A stretch of 64,000 bases of DNA, from NCBI GenBank assembly GCA_964019055.1, contig OZ025206.1, forward strand, positions 17,581,291-17,645,290, in the 5' to 3' direction. The position numbers were made by a program, and so were the translations under genes. Each line of letters opens with the position of its first letter. Position 1 is the first letter of the stretch. This document shows, in pieces, positions 63,801 through 64,000 of this stretch. Under the pieces are notes generated by a model. It was given only the letters and a program-made list of their open reading frames with translations. It ran no database searches and was not told the DNA's origin. Source of the stretch: Anthopleura xanthogrammica (taxonomy: Eukaryota > Cnidaria > Anthozoa > Actiniaria > Actiniidae).

Positions 63801-64000
63801 CTTGATATTTAAGAACTTGACACTTGACGATACTGGGAAGTATAAATGTGTTGTGAAGAATGATTTAGGCTCTGTTGTAAGTAGTGCAGAAGTTGTCGTG
63901 AAAAGGAAAAGCAAGAAGCCAGAAATAATTGCAAAAATGAAAGACGCTGAATTAACAGAGGGCGATAATGCTCACTTTGAAGTCAAAGTAACAGGGTATC
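3033..64000 (+). CDS. Giant spectrin-repeat / RhoGEF / SH3 / Ig-array protein, 60 exons, open at both ends
   Basis: One continuous + strand reading frame can be threaded through 60 GT-AG exons (about 37.3 kb coding, about 12,435 residues). Splice phases agree at every junction: mostly phase 0 in the spectrin part and phase 1 in the Ig part. Domains in order are spectrin repeats, linker, DH (RhoGEF), SH3, then about 87 I-set Ig domains with PEVK-like spacers. The Ig domains carry the intracellular titin/UNC-89 signature (W in strand C, L.I before D.G.Y.C, N..G after it). No signal peptide, membrane segment, Fn3 or kinase is visible. Related families are Trio/kalirin (front) and UNC-89/obscurin/titin (tail). 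I infer a cytoskeletal or sarcomere-like scaffold that activates Rho GTPases. In the exon entries, 'a' Igs have Cys in strands B and F, while 'b' and 'c' Igs usually lack the strand-B Cys. The 5' end is missing because the first exon has an acceptor; the 3' end is cut by the window edge. An alternative is two or more adjacent gene models; phase continuity argues against it. Confidence 0.85.
3253..3395. mobile_element. Palindromic MITE-like element, copy 1
   Basis: About 140 bp with an inner inverted repeat: CAATTTGGAGGACAAA at 3283-3298 faces TTTGTCCTCCAAATTG at 3340-3355. The outer ends are imperfect inverted repeats rich in CCCCTT/AAGGGG. A second copy in the opposite orientation lies at about 19268-19400, also inside an intron of this gene. 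There is no coding capacity, so this would be a non-autonomous element. The exact ends and target-site duplication are uncertain. Confidence 0.75.
3588..4010. repeat. Degenerate tandem repeat (about 130-155 bp, 3 units) with ACATGGCGG cores
   Basis: Three diverged units share the order: a segment like AAGATTTGGCAGTC, then GCTGGTTTTCATA, then GGTTGAATGTAACA, then an AACATGGCGG core followed by CACTTG or CACGTG. Cores lie near 3669, 3809 and 3984. Related ATGTTGGCGG and ACATGGCCGC words recur near 4520 and 4566. Function unknown; intronic. Confidence 0.55.
5140..5361 (-). pseudogene. Possible gene fragment on the minus strand inside intron 1
   Basis: A 73-codon open frame starting with Met. 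Its composition is more protein-like than its surroundings: a charged helical stretch (ID.RLRQMIEKKI.KFEKFN) followed by a mixed C-terminus. I do not recognise the family with confidence. No promoter, splice partner or polyA signal could be tied to it. It could be a retro-copied or transposon-carried fragment, or chance. Confidence 0.2.
8239..8361. repeat. Inverted repeat around CGATTTTTCGCGCAA
   Basis: ACGATTTTTCGCGCAA at 8239-8254 is mirrored by TTGCGCGAAAATCGT at 8347-8361, with further CGATTTTTCGCG copies inside. The short size, the palindrome and the lack of coding sequence fit a MITE-like element. Confidence 0.5.
8737..8838. repeat. 11-bp tandem units followed by a 20-bp palindrome
   Basis: Five 11-bp units of the type ATGCGCCAAAT/CTACGCCAAAT run from 8737 to 8791. 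They run into an inverted repeat (8787-8806 against 8819-8838, one mismatch in 20) centred on CATAATGCATTTTGCAATA. A related ATGCGTCAAAT pair lies near 5191-5212. Located 100 bp before the exon 2 acceptor. Confidence 0.6.
8938..9291 (+). CDS. Exon 2: one complete spectrin repeat
   Basis: 118 codons, phase 0-0. A full three-helix repeat in one exon, with the tail ...RRRQLDDLW..R...LEQCVK that closely matches the helix C to linker pattern I recall from the Trio/kalirin spectrin array (the LEQC motif). It continues directly from exon 1. Confidence 0.85.
9292..10315. other. Intron 2, dominated by a tetranucleotide repeat
   Basis: The 3' half holds the TCTG/TTTG repeat described separately. The 5' half (about 9300-9700) shows nothing recognisable. 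Long open frames here on both strands are products of the repeat and are not genes. Confidence 0.85.
9757..10195. repeat. (TGTC)n / (TGTCTGTT)n microsatellite
   Basis: About 440 bp of TGTC-type repeat. The central part (about 9850-10035) is a regular 8-bp unit TGTCTGTT repeated more than 20 times. It is flanked by pure TGTC and by longer units that include CAATCTGTC and TATATCTGCC. Because 4 and 8 are not multiples of 3, all three frames stay open. Confidence 0.95.
10316..10435 (+). CDS. Exon 3: first third of a spectrin repeat
   Basis: 40 codons, phase 0-0, starting LNAWL.EEAEDYL. This is the helix A motif with its conserved Trp. It joins exon 4 to make one 104-residue repeat. The same split (about 40 + about 64 codons) recurs in exons 10/11 and 13/14. 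Confidence 0.85.
10436..10820. other. Intron 3, carrying a TIR element
   Basis: 385 bp, of which 10491-10643 is a short element with terminal inverted repeats. The rest shows nothing notable. Confidence 0.8.
10491..10643. mobile_element. MITE-like element with GCAGGGGCGTAG terminal repeats
   Basis: 153 bp. The left end GCAGGGGCGTAGCGAGG is matched by the inverse complement at the right end (CTCACTACACCCCTGC). The interior is GC-rich with no coding frame. It sits 55 bp after the exon 3 donor. Ends of this type are common in invertebrate non-autonomous DNA transposons; I cannot name the superfamily. Confidence 0.7.
10821..11012 (+). CDS. Exon 4: rest of the spectrin repeat begun in exon 3
   Basis: 64 codons, phase 0-0. 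Helix B/C content with a tail L.ERR.ILT.T.AFYQSGHK, matching the form of the exon 1 tail. A TATC repeat follows the donor in the next intron (about 11048-11067). Confidence 0.85.
11222..11479 (+). CDS. Exon 5: compact spectrin repeat
   Basis: 86 codons, phase 0-0. A complete but short helical repeat, about 20 residues less than its neighbours, so one helix or loop is shortened. The Trp at the usual helix A position is absent. Confidence 0.75.
11480..11894. other. Intron 5, nothing recognised
   Basis: 415 bp of AT-rich sequence without repeats, RNA genes or coding frames that I can support. Confidence 0.7.
11895..12017 (+). CDS. Exon 6: helix A of a spectrin repeat
   Basis: 41 codons, phase 0-0, beginning VLGWIRYAAESF, a start very like repeats I recall in Trio/kalirin (VLGWI). 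It is completed by exon 7. Confidence 0.85.
12018..12458. other. Intron 6 with a GTACGTAC-centred palindrome
   Basis: 441 bp. At about 12084-12111 lies a near-palindrome centred on CCGTACGTACCG and rich in ACCGTGACC words. Similar words occur in intron 16 near 16695-16720, so both may be remnants of one repeat family. The rest is unremarkable AT-rich sequence. Confidence 0.6.
12459..12614 (+). CDS. Exon 7: helices B-C of a spectrin repeat
   Basis: 52 codons, phase 0-0. With exon 6 it makes a 93-residue repeat (ELEGKVREL... to ...FHRHRKT). The acceptor TATCGAAG is weak in pyrimidines close to the AG, but the frame and the repeat homology support it. Confidence 0.75.
12791..12964 (+). CDS. Exon 8: first half of a spectrin repeat
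   Basis: 58 codons, phase 0-0, starting LWESLNDLESQL (helix A Trp). It continues in exon 9. The intron falls near the middle of this repeat rather than after about 41 residues as in the other split repeats. Confidence 0.82.
12965..13301. other. Intron 8, nothing recognised
   Basis: 337 bp without recognisable features. Confidence 0.7.
13302..13481 (+). CDS. Exon 9: second half of the exon 8 repeat
   Basis: 60 codons, phase 0-0, with the helix C pattern L.QLWKLRDEQLQRH.QL. Exons 8 and 9 together give a 118-residue repeat. Confidence 0.82.
13704..13826 (+). CDS. Exon 10: helix A of a spectrin repeat
   Basis: 41 codons, phase 0-0, starting VISWIEEQSEQFF. The same size and start pattern as exons 3, 6 and 13. 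An AAATAAATGAATG run lies just upstream in the intron (about 13658-13688). Confidence 0.85.
13827..14313. other. Intron 10, nothing recognised
   Basis: 487 bp. An open frame at 13973-14158 is not protein-like and is not flanked by usable splice sites in phase. Confidence 0.7.
14314..14505 (+). CDS. Exon 11: helices B-C completing the exon 10 repeat
   Basis: 64 codons, phase 0-0. The joint 105-residue repeat has the usual spectrin length. It ends ...FFASVDK, matching the aromatic tails of exons 4 and 14 (FYQSGHK, FHQLYEQ). Confidence 0.85.
14506..14814. other. Intron 11, nothing recognised
   Basis: 309 bp of AT-rich sequence without features I can support. Confidence 0.65.
14815..15141 (+). 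CDS. Exon 12: complete spectrin repeat
   Basis: 109 codons, phase 0-0, a whole repeat in one exon. The helix C end EWASLWEHHKSKLEESVKIC resembles the end of exon 2 (LW..R...LEQCVK), so exons 2 and 12 are the same class of repeat. This supports an ancestral two-repeat unit. Confidence 0.87.
15218..15340 (+). CDS. Exon 13: helix A of a spectrin repeat
   Basis: 41 codons, phase 0-0. It pairs with exon 14. The Trp expected in helix A is absent (VNLMVEHHN). Confidence 0.8.
15424..15615 (+). CDS. Exon 14: helices B-C completing the exon 13 repeat
   Basis: 64 codons, phase 0-0, with RW.RFLSRIEEHRTMLEASIEFH, the same helix C form as exon 1 (GRR.LLD.SLAFH). Confidence 0.87.
15717..16040 (+). CDS. 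Exon 15: last spectrin repeat
   Basis: 108 codons, phase 0-0, starting AVTWTSDSEHFL. This is the ninth complete repeat in view. The C-terminal part turns basic (PRRKAKGLVAKQR) before the linker that leads to the RhoGEF domain. Confidence 0.82.
16152..16622 (+). CDS. Exon 16: linker between spectrin repeats and RhoGEF domain
   Basis: 157 codons, phase 0-0. It starts with a short helix (AIEDVAESLDTYERELQ) and turns into a mixed charged/beta-rich segment without a domain I recognise (VMVSIKSDG, GWFEGGKVVGRDTG, VVKRDVTVTTMGPVVHKDVQ). The regular alternation in the last part could be an extended beta segment. Function unknown. Confidence 0.78.
16883..17090 (+). CDS. Exon 17: Pro/Thr/Glu-rich linker
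   Basis: 208 bp, phase 0 in, phase 1 out. Disordered composition with SPPPEEPESP and TTTRETTTSVKQET. This is where the phase leaves 0 for the first time. Confidence 0.78.
17190..17364 (+). CDS. Exon 18: acidic linker
   Basis: 175 bp, phase 1 in, phase 2 out. Charged sequence (DLEEPEGEMKDSNEQ). The junction to exon 19 rebuilds a Val codon and keeps the frame into the Pro-rich start of exon 19. Confidence 0.75.
17561..17876 (+). CDS. Exon 19: linker and start of the DH (RhoGEF) domain
   Basis: 316 bp, phase 2 in, phase 0 out. The first two thirds are Pro-rich and carry a GFAPVEFKL motif (a motif family that recurs in later linkers) and a KPKPKPKP run. The last third, LDELTRILIDSEENYVDELR followed by SIVE, is the first conserved region of Dbl-homology domains, including the conserved Glu (SEENYV) that contacts the GTPase switch. 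Confidence 0.88.
17877..18247. other. Intron 19, nothing recognised apart from short inverted repeats
   Basis: 371 bp. ACTGAAGTTTCGGGCGTTCAG near 18073 is mirrored by CCTGAAACTTCAGTTAC near 18144, giving a weak hairpin. No coding sequence. Confidence 0.6.
18248..18345 (+). CDS. Exon 20: DH domain, second segment
   Basis: 98 bp, phase 0 in, 2 out. DYMYEMDS... then IFSNIEEIYFFHK, the classic DH motif IF.NI.EIY.FH. The wording (VE.YM, NI..IY..H) is closest to what I recall of Trio/kalirin-family DH domains. Confidence 0.9.
18592..18661 (+). CDS. Exon 21: DH domain, third segment
   Basis: 70 bp, phase 2 in, 0 out, VVLIQELKKLKNTPAHIGR, the helix after IY.FH. The Val codon is split over the intron. 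Confidence 0.85.
18869..18958 (+). CDS. Exon 22: DH domain, fourth segment
   Basis: 30 codons, phase 0-0: EHNLYKYLDFCDGKEDSDLV..., corresponding to the L..Y..YC.N segment of DH domains. The usual Asn is replaced by Asp-Gly. Confidence 0.85.
19096..19236 (+). CDS. Exon 23: DH domain, conserved region 3
   Basis: 47 codons, phase 0-0: LVTLLQRPLERVFEYREILT followed by QML. This is the helix that normally reads L.KP.QR...Y.LLL. Here the consensus Lys-Pro-Val-Gln-Arg is altered to Gln-Arg-Pro-Leu-Glu-Arg, so catalytic competence cannot be assumed. Confidence 0.85.
19237..19569. other. Intron 23, carrying MITE copy 2
   Basis: 333 bp, of which 19268-19400 is the second copy of the element seen at 3253. 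The rest is AT-rich without features. Confidence 0.8.
19268..19400. mobile_element. Palindromic MITE-like element, copy 2 (inverted relative to copy 1)
   Basis: CAATTTGGAGGACAAAAC at about 19294 faces GTTTTGCCCTCCAAATTG at about 19348. Read as the reverse complement, the whole element aligns with 3253-3395 along its length with scattered differences. Confidence 0.75.
19570..19622 (+). CDS. Exon 24: end of the DH domain
   Basis: 53 bp, phase 0 in, 2 out: EAKDILDRLCDEISQQTE, the last DH helix. Family members continue into a PH domain here. The next exon instead opens the SH3 domain, and the 307-bp intron between them holds no open frame. Confidence 0.85.
19930..20171 (+). CDS. Exon 25: SH3 domain
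   Basis: 242 bp, phase 2 in, 1 out. It has the SH3 landmarks: CVAIEDYEDELGELK (the ALYDY-like start and acidic RT loop), ESVLVVDK, and the closing MWVPSKILKR (the usual G.VP..Y/L end). About 60 residues long. It probably binds a Pro-rich ligand; partner unknown. It directly follows the DH domain. Confidence 0.85.
20393..20427 (+). CDS. Exon 26: linker microexon
   Basis: 35 bp, phase 1 in, 0 out, encoding GYTAELVKKPQP. The donor GTACGT is strong. Supported mainly by phase fit between exons 25 and 27. Confidence 0.65.
20590..20638 (+). CDS. Exon 27: linker microexon
   Basis: 49 bp, phase 0 in, 1 out, EKVVSETTINIQESIP. Acceptor CCACATAG, donor GTAAAC. Confidence 0.65.
20722..20752 (+). CDS. 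Exon 28: linker microexon
   Basis: 31 bp, phase 1 in, 2 out, EPRREETAAT. Acceptor TTCTTGTAG, donor GTATGT. Needed to bring phase 1 to the phase 2 start of exon 29. Confidence 0.65.
21174..24025 (+). CDS. Exon 29: nine Ig domains
   Basis: 2,852 bp, phase 2 in, 1 out, ending GAAG|GTATGT. A short N-terminal linker has an FDFQPVELKI motif. Nine I-set Ig domains follow, starting at about 21320, 21610, 21900, 22210, 22500, 22880, 23170, 23455 and 23745. A spacer with NPVELKFDIP sits between Ig 5 and Ig 6. Most keep the W of strand C and the Y.C of strand F. Ig 1 has both Cys, while several others (for example Ig 3 and Ig 4) lack the strand-B Cys, as expected for cytosolic Ig folds without a disulfide. 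Confidence 0.93.
24026..25243. other. Intron 29 (1.2 kb) with a perfect 16-bp inverted repeat
   Basis: AT-rich. GAATAAATGAAATGAC at 24631-24646 is matched exactly by its reverse complement at 24681-24696 (34-bp loop). The frame of exon 30 is open by chance into this intron back to 25105, but the acceptor at 25242-25243 and phase 1 place the exon start at 25244. Confidence 0.75.
25244..35188 (+). CDS. Exon 30: 9,945-bp giant exon, 22 Ig domains and a PEVK-like tail
   Basis: Phase 1 in and out. Layout: two Ig domains (about 25265-25835); a disordered spacer of about 1 kb with repeated GEE[IV][KR][FIL]DL blocks (to about 26880); nine diverged Ig domains (about 26888-29790); eleven near-identical Ig domains (29830-33534); a Lys/Glu/Pro/Val-rich tail with eight 159-bp repeats (33763-35000); and a short remnant (about 35005-35188) that looks like a decayed Ig domain lacking the Trp and Cys. 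The Ig domains keep W in strand C and D.GTYKC. The end is set at GAAG|GTAGAT (35188), the same junction motif used by later exons. Without that splice the frame stops at 35245-35247. Confidence 0.9.
25840..26880 (+). repeat. Disordered spacer with GEE-x-[KR]-[FIL]-D-[LI] repeats in exon 30
   Basis: The encoded spacer has four blocks beginning LGEEIKIDLG, IGEEVKFDLG, IGEEIRLDLS and LGEEISFDIG, three of them followed by a NPVIQLQV-like phrase. An earlier part has VDLN[KR]EL phrases three times, and a CCACACCCACGTCCGGGAAAT-type short tandem lies near 26704-26750. Length and order vary too much for an Ig fold; probably unstructured. Confidence 0.75.
29830..33534 (+). repeat. Eleven-copy 342-bp coding tandem repeat (Ig domain plus linker)
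   Basis: The unit is 114 codons: an Ig domain (R.AFVEEKVEPLQVTDEGDL ... SYDVEIEK) plus the linker DEPTEKVPTK[IV]KREPKKDEQ. Units 2-11 start at 30172 and then every 342 bp to 33250; unit 1 is more diverged. Three sub-types (SW/VRP, TW/IRP, TW/IKP) are ordered so that units 5-6-7 and 8-9-10 form two copies of a 1,026-bp block. By eye, 30996-32235 and 32022-33261 show no differences. Confidence 0.95.
33763..35000 (+). repeat. Eight-copy 159-bp PEVK-like coding repeat
   Basis: The 53-codon unit starts MPTIEFTIPDVGKEEKKPSK and ends VVDKPVYKAPEE[VE]. Units begin at 33763, 33922, 34081, 34240, 34399, 34558, 34717 and 34876. Composition is almost only P, E, V, K, T, I, with a Tyr-Glu-Glu-Lys-Pro core. 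This is like the elastic PEVK segments of titin in composition, though not necessarily related by descent. Confidence 0.93.
35478..35531. repeat. Short hairpin TAGCCTGCGTG ... CACGCAGGCTA
   Basis: An 11-bp perfect inverted repeat at the ends with partial pairing inside (CAGTCCGA / AGTCGGGCT). Probably a small MITE. Confidence 0.6.
35605..35710. mobile_element. MITE-like element with GTCCCCTTCACAG terminal repeats
   Basis: GGTCCCCTTCACAGTTCCCT at 35605 is mirrored by AAGGGACTGTGAAGGGGACT at 35691-35710. About 106 bp, no coding frame. Confidence 0.6.
36145..37089 (+). CDS. Exon 31: three Ig domains (a-b-c) with a 7-residue minisatellite spacer
   Basis: 945 bp, phase 1-1. Ig a (VTIQC ... DYKC), Ig b (ARFDVRV ... 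EYKC), then an acidic spacer of five 21-bp repeats, then Ig c (LTLKVEI ... VYKC). The start is at the TTAG|GT acceptor (36144) rather than the nearby ATACAG, because only the former keeps phase 1. Confidence 0.88.
36762..36860 (+). repeat. 21-bp coding minisatellite (DIEETSE type)
   Basis: GACATTGAAGAAACATCAGAA-like units start at 36762, 36783, 36804, 36825 and 36846 (the last partial). They encode an acidic D-I-E-E-T-S-E spacer between Ig b and Ig c; the equivalent spacer is absent from most other triplets. Confidence 0.9.
37191..37841 (+). CDS. Exon 32: two Ig domains (a and c types)
   Basis: 651 bp, phase 1-1. The first Ig has both Cys (RLECRV ... EYKCEA). The second (VTLEVQV ... PYQVRT) lacks both. 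A Pro-rich spacer near 37495-37560 joins them. The b-type domain of a full triplet is missing. Confidence 0.88.
38086..38388 (+). CDS. Exon 33: one Ig domain
   Basis: 303 bp, phase 1-1. PRFIKPLKSIDLVEG ... PYKCVITNSFG. Strand-B Cys replaced (DVEVRY). Confidence 0.88.
38519..38552 (+). CDS. Exon 34: linker microexon
   Basis: 34 bp, phase 1 in, 2 out, VSEAEDEGLAP. Acceptor TTGCGTAG, donor GTAAAT. The phase change is undone by exon 35, so the two must be used together. Confidence 0.7.
38688..39433 (+). CDS. Exon 35: disordered repeat exon (FAPVELAIDVDKDK repeats)
   Basis: 746 bp, phase 2 in, 1 out. Five copies of a phrase like FAP[IV]ELAIDVDKDK separated by GISEVVLPKGK. The clearest tandem is a 138-bp (46-codon) unit at 38827 and 38965. 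Lys/Glu/Pro/Val-rich and probably unstructured; no Ig domain. The FAPVEL phrase is the same motif family as in exons 19 and 29. Confidence 0.88.
39528..39842 (+). CDS. Exon 36: one Ig domain
   Basis: 315 bp, phase 1-1. SPRITKELQEVEVDEG ... LYICFVSNEAG. The strand-B Cys is absent; W is kept (VVWMKDG). Confidence 0.88.
39922..39949 (+). CDS. Exon 37: 28-bp microexon
   Basis: Phase 1 in, 2 out, ELSIEEADK. Acceptor CGTTTTCAG, donor GTAAGT. Matches the phase 2 start of exon 38. Confidence 0.65.
40041..40327 (+). CDS. Exon 38: one Ig domain
   Basis: 287 bp, phase 2 in, 1 out. APKFVEPLKDMELVEG ... MYYKVVAENVAG. Both canonical Cys are missing, so the fold must be held by the hydrophobic core only. 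Confidence 0.87.
40328..40852. other. Intron 38, nothing recognised
   Basis: 525 bp of AT-rich sequence without repeats or open frames that I can support. Confidence 0.7.
40853..40903 (+). CDS. Exon 39: linker microexon
   Basis: 51 bp, phase 1-1, EETPKKAREDLVDAAIQ, helix-like. It could be skipped without changing frame. Confidence 0.65.
41012..41347 (+). CDS. Exon 40: Ig domain (a) and first strand of the next
   Basis: 336 bp, phase 1-1. Ig a (ARLECEV ... EYKCIVSN), then LSLPVIKEGLTSLESDQ, the A strand of an Ig b that continues in exon 41. This is an unusual intron inside an Ig fold. Confidence 0.85.
41348..41679. other. Intron 40, inside an Ig domain
   Basis: 332 bp, no features recognised. 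An open frame runs through its last part by chance. Confidence 0.7.
41680..41966 (+). CDS. Exon 41: rest of Ig b and start of Ig c
   Basis: 287 bp, phase 1 in, 0 out. GEIVRFDIRVGG ... DYSVVAMNEAG (both Cys missing), then IPDEFKDELEE, the A strand of Ig c. Clearly paralogous to the b domain of exon 31 (FIIIDEVDDQDKELFSLLIE against VIIIDDVDDKEPELFSLVIE). Confidence 0.85.
42150..42402 (+). CDS. Exon 42: rest of Ig c
   Basis: 253 bp, phase 0 in, 1 out. VLLEVPLRGHPSPEIEWF ... VYKCVVSSQKG. Exons 40-42 together form one a-b-c triplet that elsewhere is a single exon. The intron before it (41967-42149) carries a GTTGTTGTGGTGG run at about 42028-42062. Confidence 0.85.
42612..43280 (+). CDS. Exon 43: two Ig domains (b-c)
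   Basis: 669 bp, phase 1-1. A short acidic/Pro linker (EIAEVAEAPAQPEPKAP), Ig b (ARFDAHVDG ... EYTCIAAN), Ig c (VTLDLTVSG ... TYKCVATN). Confidence 0.9.
43387..44262 (+). CDS. Exon 44: Ig triplet a-b-c
   Basis: 876 bp, phase 1-1. Ig a (GEAPEFTKKLKP ... IYKCVATN), Ig b (RPEFTERIQP ... IYKCVAKN), Ig c (APQFVGEEEK ... TYKSTAKN, with the F-strand Cys changed to Ser). The donor is taken at AAA|GTAAGT (44262). The frame stays open 65 bp further through a relic of another Ig end. Confidence 0.88.
44271..44325 (+). pseudogene. Relic of an Ig-c exon end with a dead splice donor
   Basis: AATCAAGTTGGGGTGTCTGAG and onward to GTTGAAGATAAACA matches the 3' end of exon 46 (46089-46140) in frame, encoding QVGVSEKTFDIKVE. 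The homologous donor GAAG|GTAAAC is here GAAGATAAAC, so GT is lost. It lies in intron 44, directly after the donor in use. Confidence 0.75.
44470..45147 (+). CDS. Exon 45: Ig pair a-b (duplication copy A, first half)
   Basis: 678 bp, phase 1-1. Ig a (KGEAPAVVTELKPKEVTEG ... DYKCVVTN), Ig b (APTIKSKMEDIKTEVG ... VYSAVASN, no Cys), then a Val/Glu/Lys linker (KPEAISETEVAPKVVEEVQ). Nearly identical to exons 47 and 49. Confidence 0.92.
45253..46134 (+). CDS. Exon 46: Ig triplet a-b-c (duplication copy A, second half)
   Basis: 882 bp, phase 1-1. KKPEGEAPAVITPLEETEV ... EYKCVVRN; RPDFKVKLKTLDVIEG ... SYKCVASN (with an extra WFCG Cys in strand C); APEMSGVSDEAPMVIREG ... IYKCEARN. Nearly identical to exon 48. 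Confidence 0.92.
46285..46962 (+). CDS. Exon 47: Ig pair a-b (duplication copy B)
   Basis: 678 bp, phase 1-1. It differs from exon 45 in only a few residues, for instance VEEEVKPE against VEKDVKPE in the linker and the first codons (VAKPKG against ISKPKG). Confidence 0.92.
47068..47949 (+). CDS. Exon 48: Ig triplet a-b-c (duplication copy B)
   Basis: 882 bp, phase 1-1. Residue differences from exon 46 include DVTEG for DVIEG, ELMVKE for ELFVKE, IRENDE for IREGDE and RTFDV for RTYDV. Confidence 0.92.
47950..48438. other. Intron 48, diverged relative of the duplicated intron
   Basis: 489 bp. The first about 90 bp still resemble intron 46 (CTTCATTCTTA..., GAAGTACTAACTTTACT..., GATGCGTAATG), which marks an older round of duplication. 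The rest shows nothing recognised. Confidence 0.6.
48439..49116 (+). CDS. Exon 49: Ig pair a-b (third copy)
   Basis: 678 bp, phase 1-1. Coding sequence close to exons 45 and 47 (TSLTCK for TTLTCK, DIETEV for DIKTEV, MVIDDEEVKG), but its flanking introns are well diverged. This mix suggests gene conversion over the exon or stronger constraint on it. Confidence 0.92.
49117..50313. other. Intron 49 (1.2 kb)
   Basis: Starts with sequence distantly like intron 45/47, then a (TTTG)n run at about 49225-49270. An island near 49495-49610 is richer in G+C and open on the minus strand (MKQKLPLDPKPVLRSPSE...) without recognisable homology. The rest is AT-rich. Confidence 0.6.
50314..51192 (+). CDS. Exon 50: Ig triplet a-b-c
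   Basis: 879 bp, phase 1-1. It occupies the same position after exon 49 as exon 46 does after exon 45, but is clearly diverged. Ig a keeps the strand-B Cys (ARLECRI) but has lost the strand-F Cys (EYKIVVRN). Ig b SYKCVVSN. Ig c TYKCEATN. Confidence 0.92.
51356..51985 (+). CDS. Exon 51: Ig pair a-b
   Basis: 630 bp, phase 1-1. QGEAPSLETSLKPVTVTEG ... EYKCVATN; TPTIKEKIKDVKVDIG ... VYQCIVFN; short linker KVEVVKQVTPVEE. Paralogue of exons 45/47/49. Confidence 0.92.
51986..53547. other. Intron 51 (1.56 kb) with AT-rich microsatellite and a direct duplication
   Basis: An ATT/ATTT-rich microsatellite runs from about 52611 to 52696. A diverged direct repeat of about 40 bp (ACCACATTCAAGTTTTGTCAC) lies at 53084 and 53434. 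Where the a and b domains of a triplet would be expected, no Ig-like sequence was found. Confidence 0.65.
53548..53802 (+). CDS. Exon 52: lone Ig domain (c type)
   Basis: 255 bp, phase 1-1. EPIVVQEGQEVDMSIKVQG ... HYRCESTTKLG. The start at ATCAAAG|AA (53547) is chosen because it is the nearby AG that gives phase 1; a stronger-looking TTTTTTTCAG at 53495 would give phase 0 and break the frame. The end GAAG|GTATGG is clear. Confidence 0.7.
53803..54286. other. Intron 52, nothing recognised
   Basis: 484 bp of AT-rich sequence, no features supported. Confidence 0.7.
54287..55165 (+). CDS. Exon 53: Ig triplet a-b-c
   Basis: 879 bp, phase 1-1. PPSFIKQLKPHVITEG ... IYKCTVSN; IKPHVTKWLNNVVITKG ... 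TFQCIATN; ISPAFEQRDVQDTLVYREG ... TYKCEARN. More diverged than its neighbours. Confidence 0.92.
55166..55514. other. Intron 53, nothing recognised
   Basis: 349 bp. A short AT run (TATATATATA) lies near 55420; nothing else noted. Confidence 0.65.
55515..56411 (+). CDS. Exon 54: Ig triplet a-b-c
   Basis: 897 bp, phase 1-1. RGEAPVFPTTEIGPVTVTEG ... IYICDVRN; IRPELMGRIMDTEAIEG ... TYTCIASN; a longer b-c spacer (EKKVEILEKEFKFKPEDIAP); Ig c with a shortened B-C loop (IEGNPEVNWYKDG) ... IYTCEAIT. Confidence 0.92.
56577..59045 (+). CDS. Exon 55: Ig a-b, thirteen 41-residue disordered repeats, Ig c
   Basis: 2,469 bp, phase 1-1. Ig a (IKLVCEVSV ... TYVCVAKN) and Ig b (ARFDLQLGG ... IYKCVASN) are followed by a Lys/Pro/Glu/Thr/Val-rich region of thirteen repeats (57212-58760), then Ig c (VTLTTTIKSEPKPQITWL ... 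TYTCKATN). The spacer is inserted exactly at the b-c boundary, as in exon 31. Confidence 0.92.
57212..58760 (+). repeat. 123-bp coding tandem repeat (KVMEEVEFKVASRPKEE...), 10 regular and 3 decayed copies
   Basis: The 41-codon unit reads KVMEEVEFKVASRPKEETPK then PKPTVTEKIEV then TTFETVKTKP. Copies start at 57212, 57335, 57458, 57581, 57704, 57827 and 57950. The seventh is 18 bp shorter (it lacks TTFETV). Three more regular and three diverged copies follow. Silent variants (GGTC..AAAGTT against GGTA..AAGGTT) alternate in copies 3-7, showing a 246-bp dimer. Confidence 0.93.
59307..60188 (+). CDS. Exon 56: Ig triplet a-b-c
   Basis: 882 bp, phase 1-1. KEPPVITEKLKPVEAKEG ... EYKCVISN; FKAEVIEKMADTKAVEG ... 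AYKCVALN; APEFEGKQLTEPIVIEDG ... TYKCELKN. Close paralogue of exon 57 with equal length; the introns between them are not alike. Confidence 0.93.
60366..61247 (+). CDS. Exon 57: Ig triplet a-b-c, close paralogue of exon 56
   Basis: 882 bp, phase 1-1. Most of domains b and c match exon 56 almost word for word (VVWYHGKDKITDGGRFKVIK), while domain a differs more. The uneven similarity fits partial gene conversion. Confidence 0.93.
61529..62413 (+). CDS. Exon 58: Ig triplet a-b-c
   Basis: 885 bp, phase 1-1. KKPSFTSELTRTVANEDEELK (strand-B Cys lost, LSIKVSG) ... KYKCEVKN; KKPEIIAKMNDSELTEG ... VYKCVASN; KPEFEGDEYKEPLVVKENEG ... TYKCEAKN. Closest in view to the partial exon 60. Confidence 0.93.
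62543..63418 (+). CDS. Exon 59: Ig triplet a-b-c
   Basis: 876 bp, phase 1-1. KGEAPAFTSKMLPAKATEG ... TYKCVAKN; IKPEAEEKMENVEAFEEG ... SYKCVATN; VPEFVDEVDNQTLKEG ... TYKCEAKN. Confidence 0.93.
63608..64000 (+). CDS. Exon 60 (partial): Ig a and part of Ig b, cut by the window edge
   Basis: Phase 1 in; still open at 64000. VGEAPTFISELSPGIAVEDE ... KYKCVVKN, then KKPEIIAKMKDAELTEGDNA, very like exon 58. By analogy the exon should continue for about another 490 bp. Confidence 0.9.

Noticed and set aside
43387..64000. Fibronectin type III domains or a protein kinase, expected from titin/UNC-89/obscurin relatives
   Set aside because: All domains read in these exons are Ig type; no Fn3 or kinase motifs (such as HRD or DFG in context) were seen in the window.
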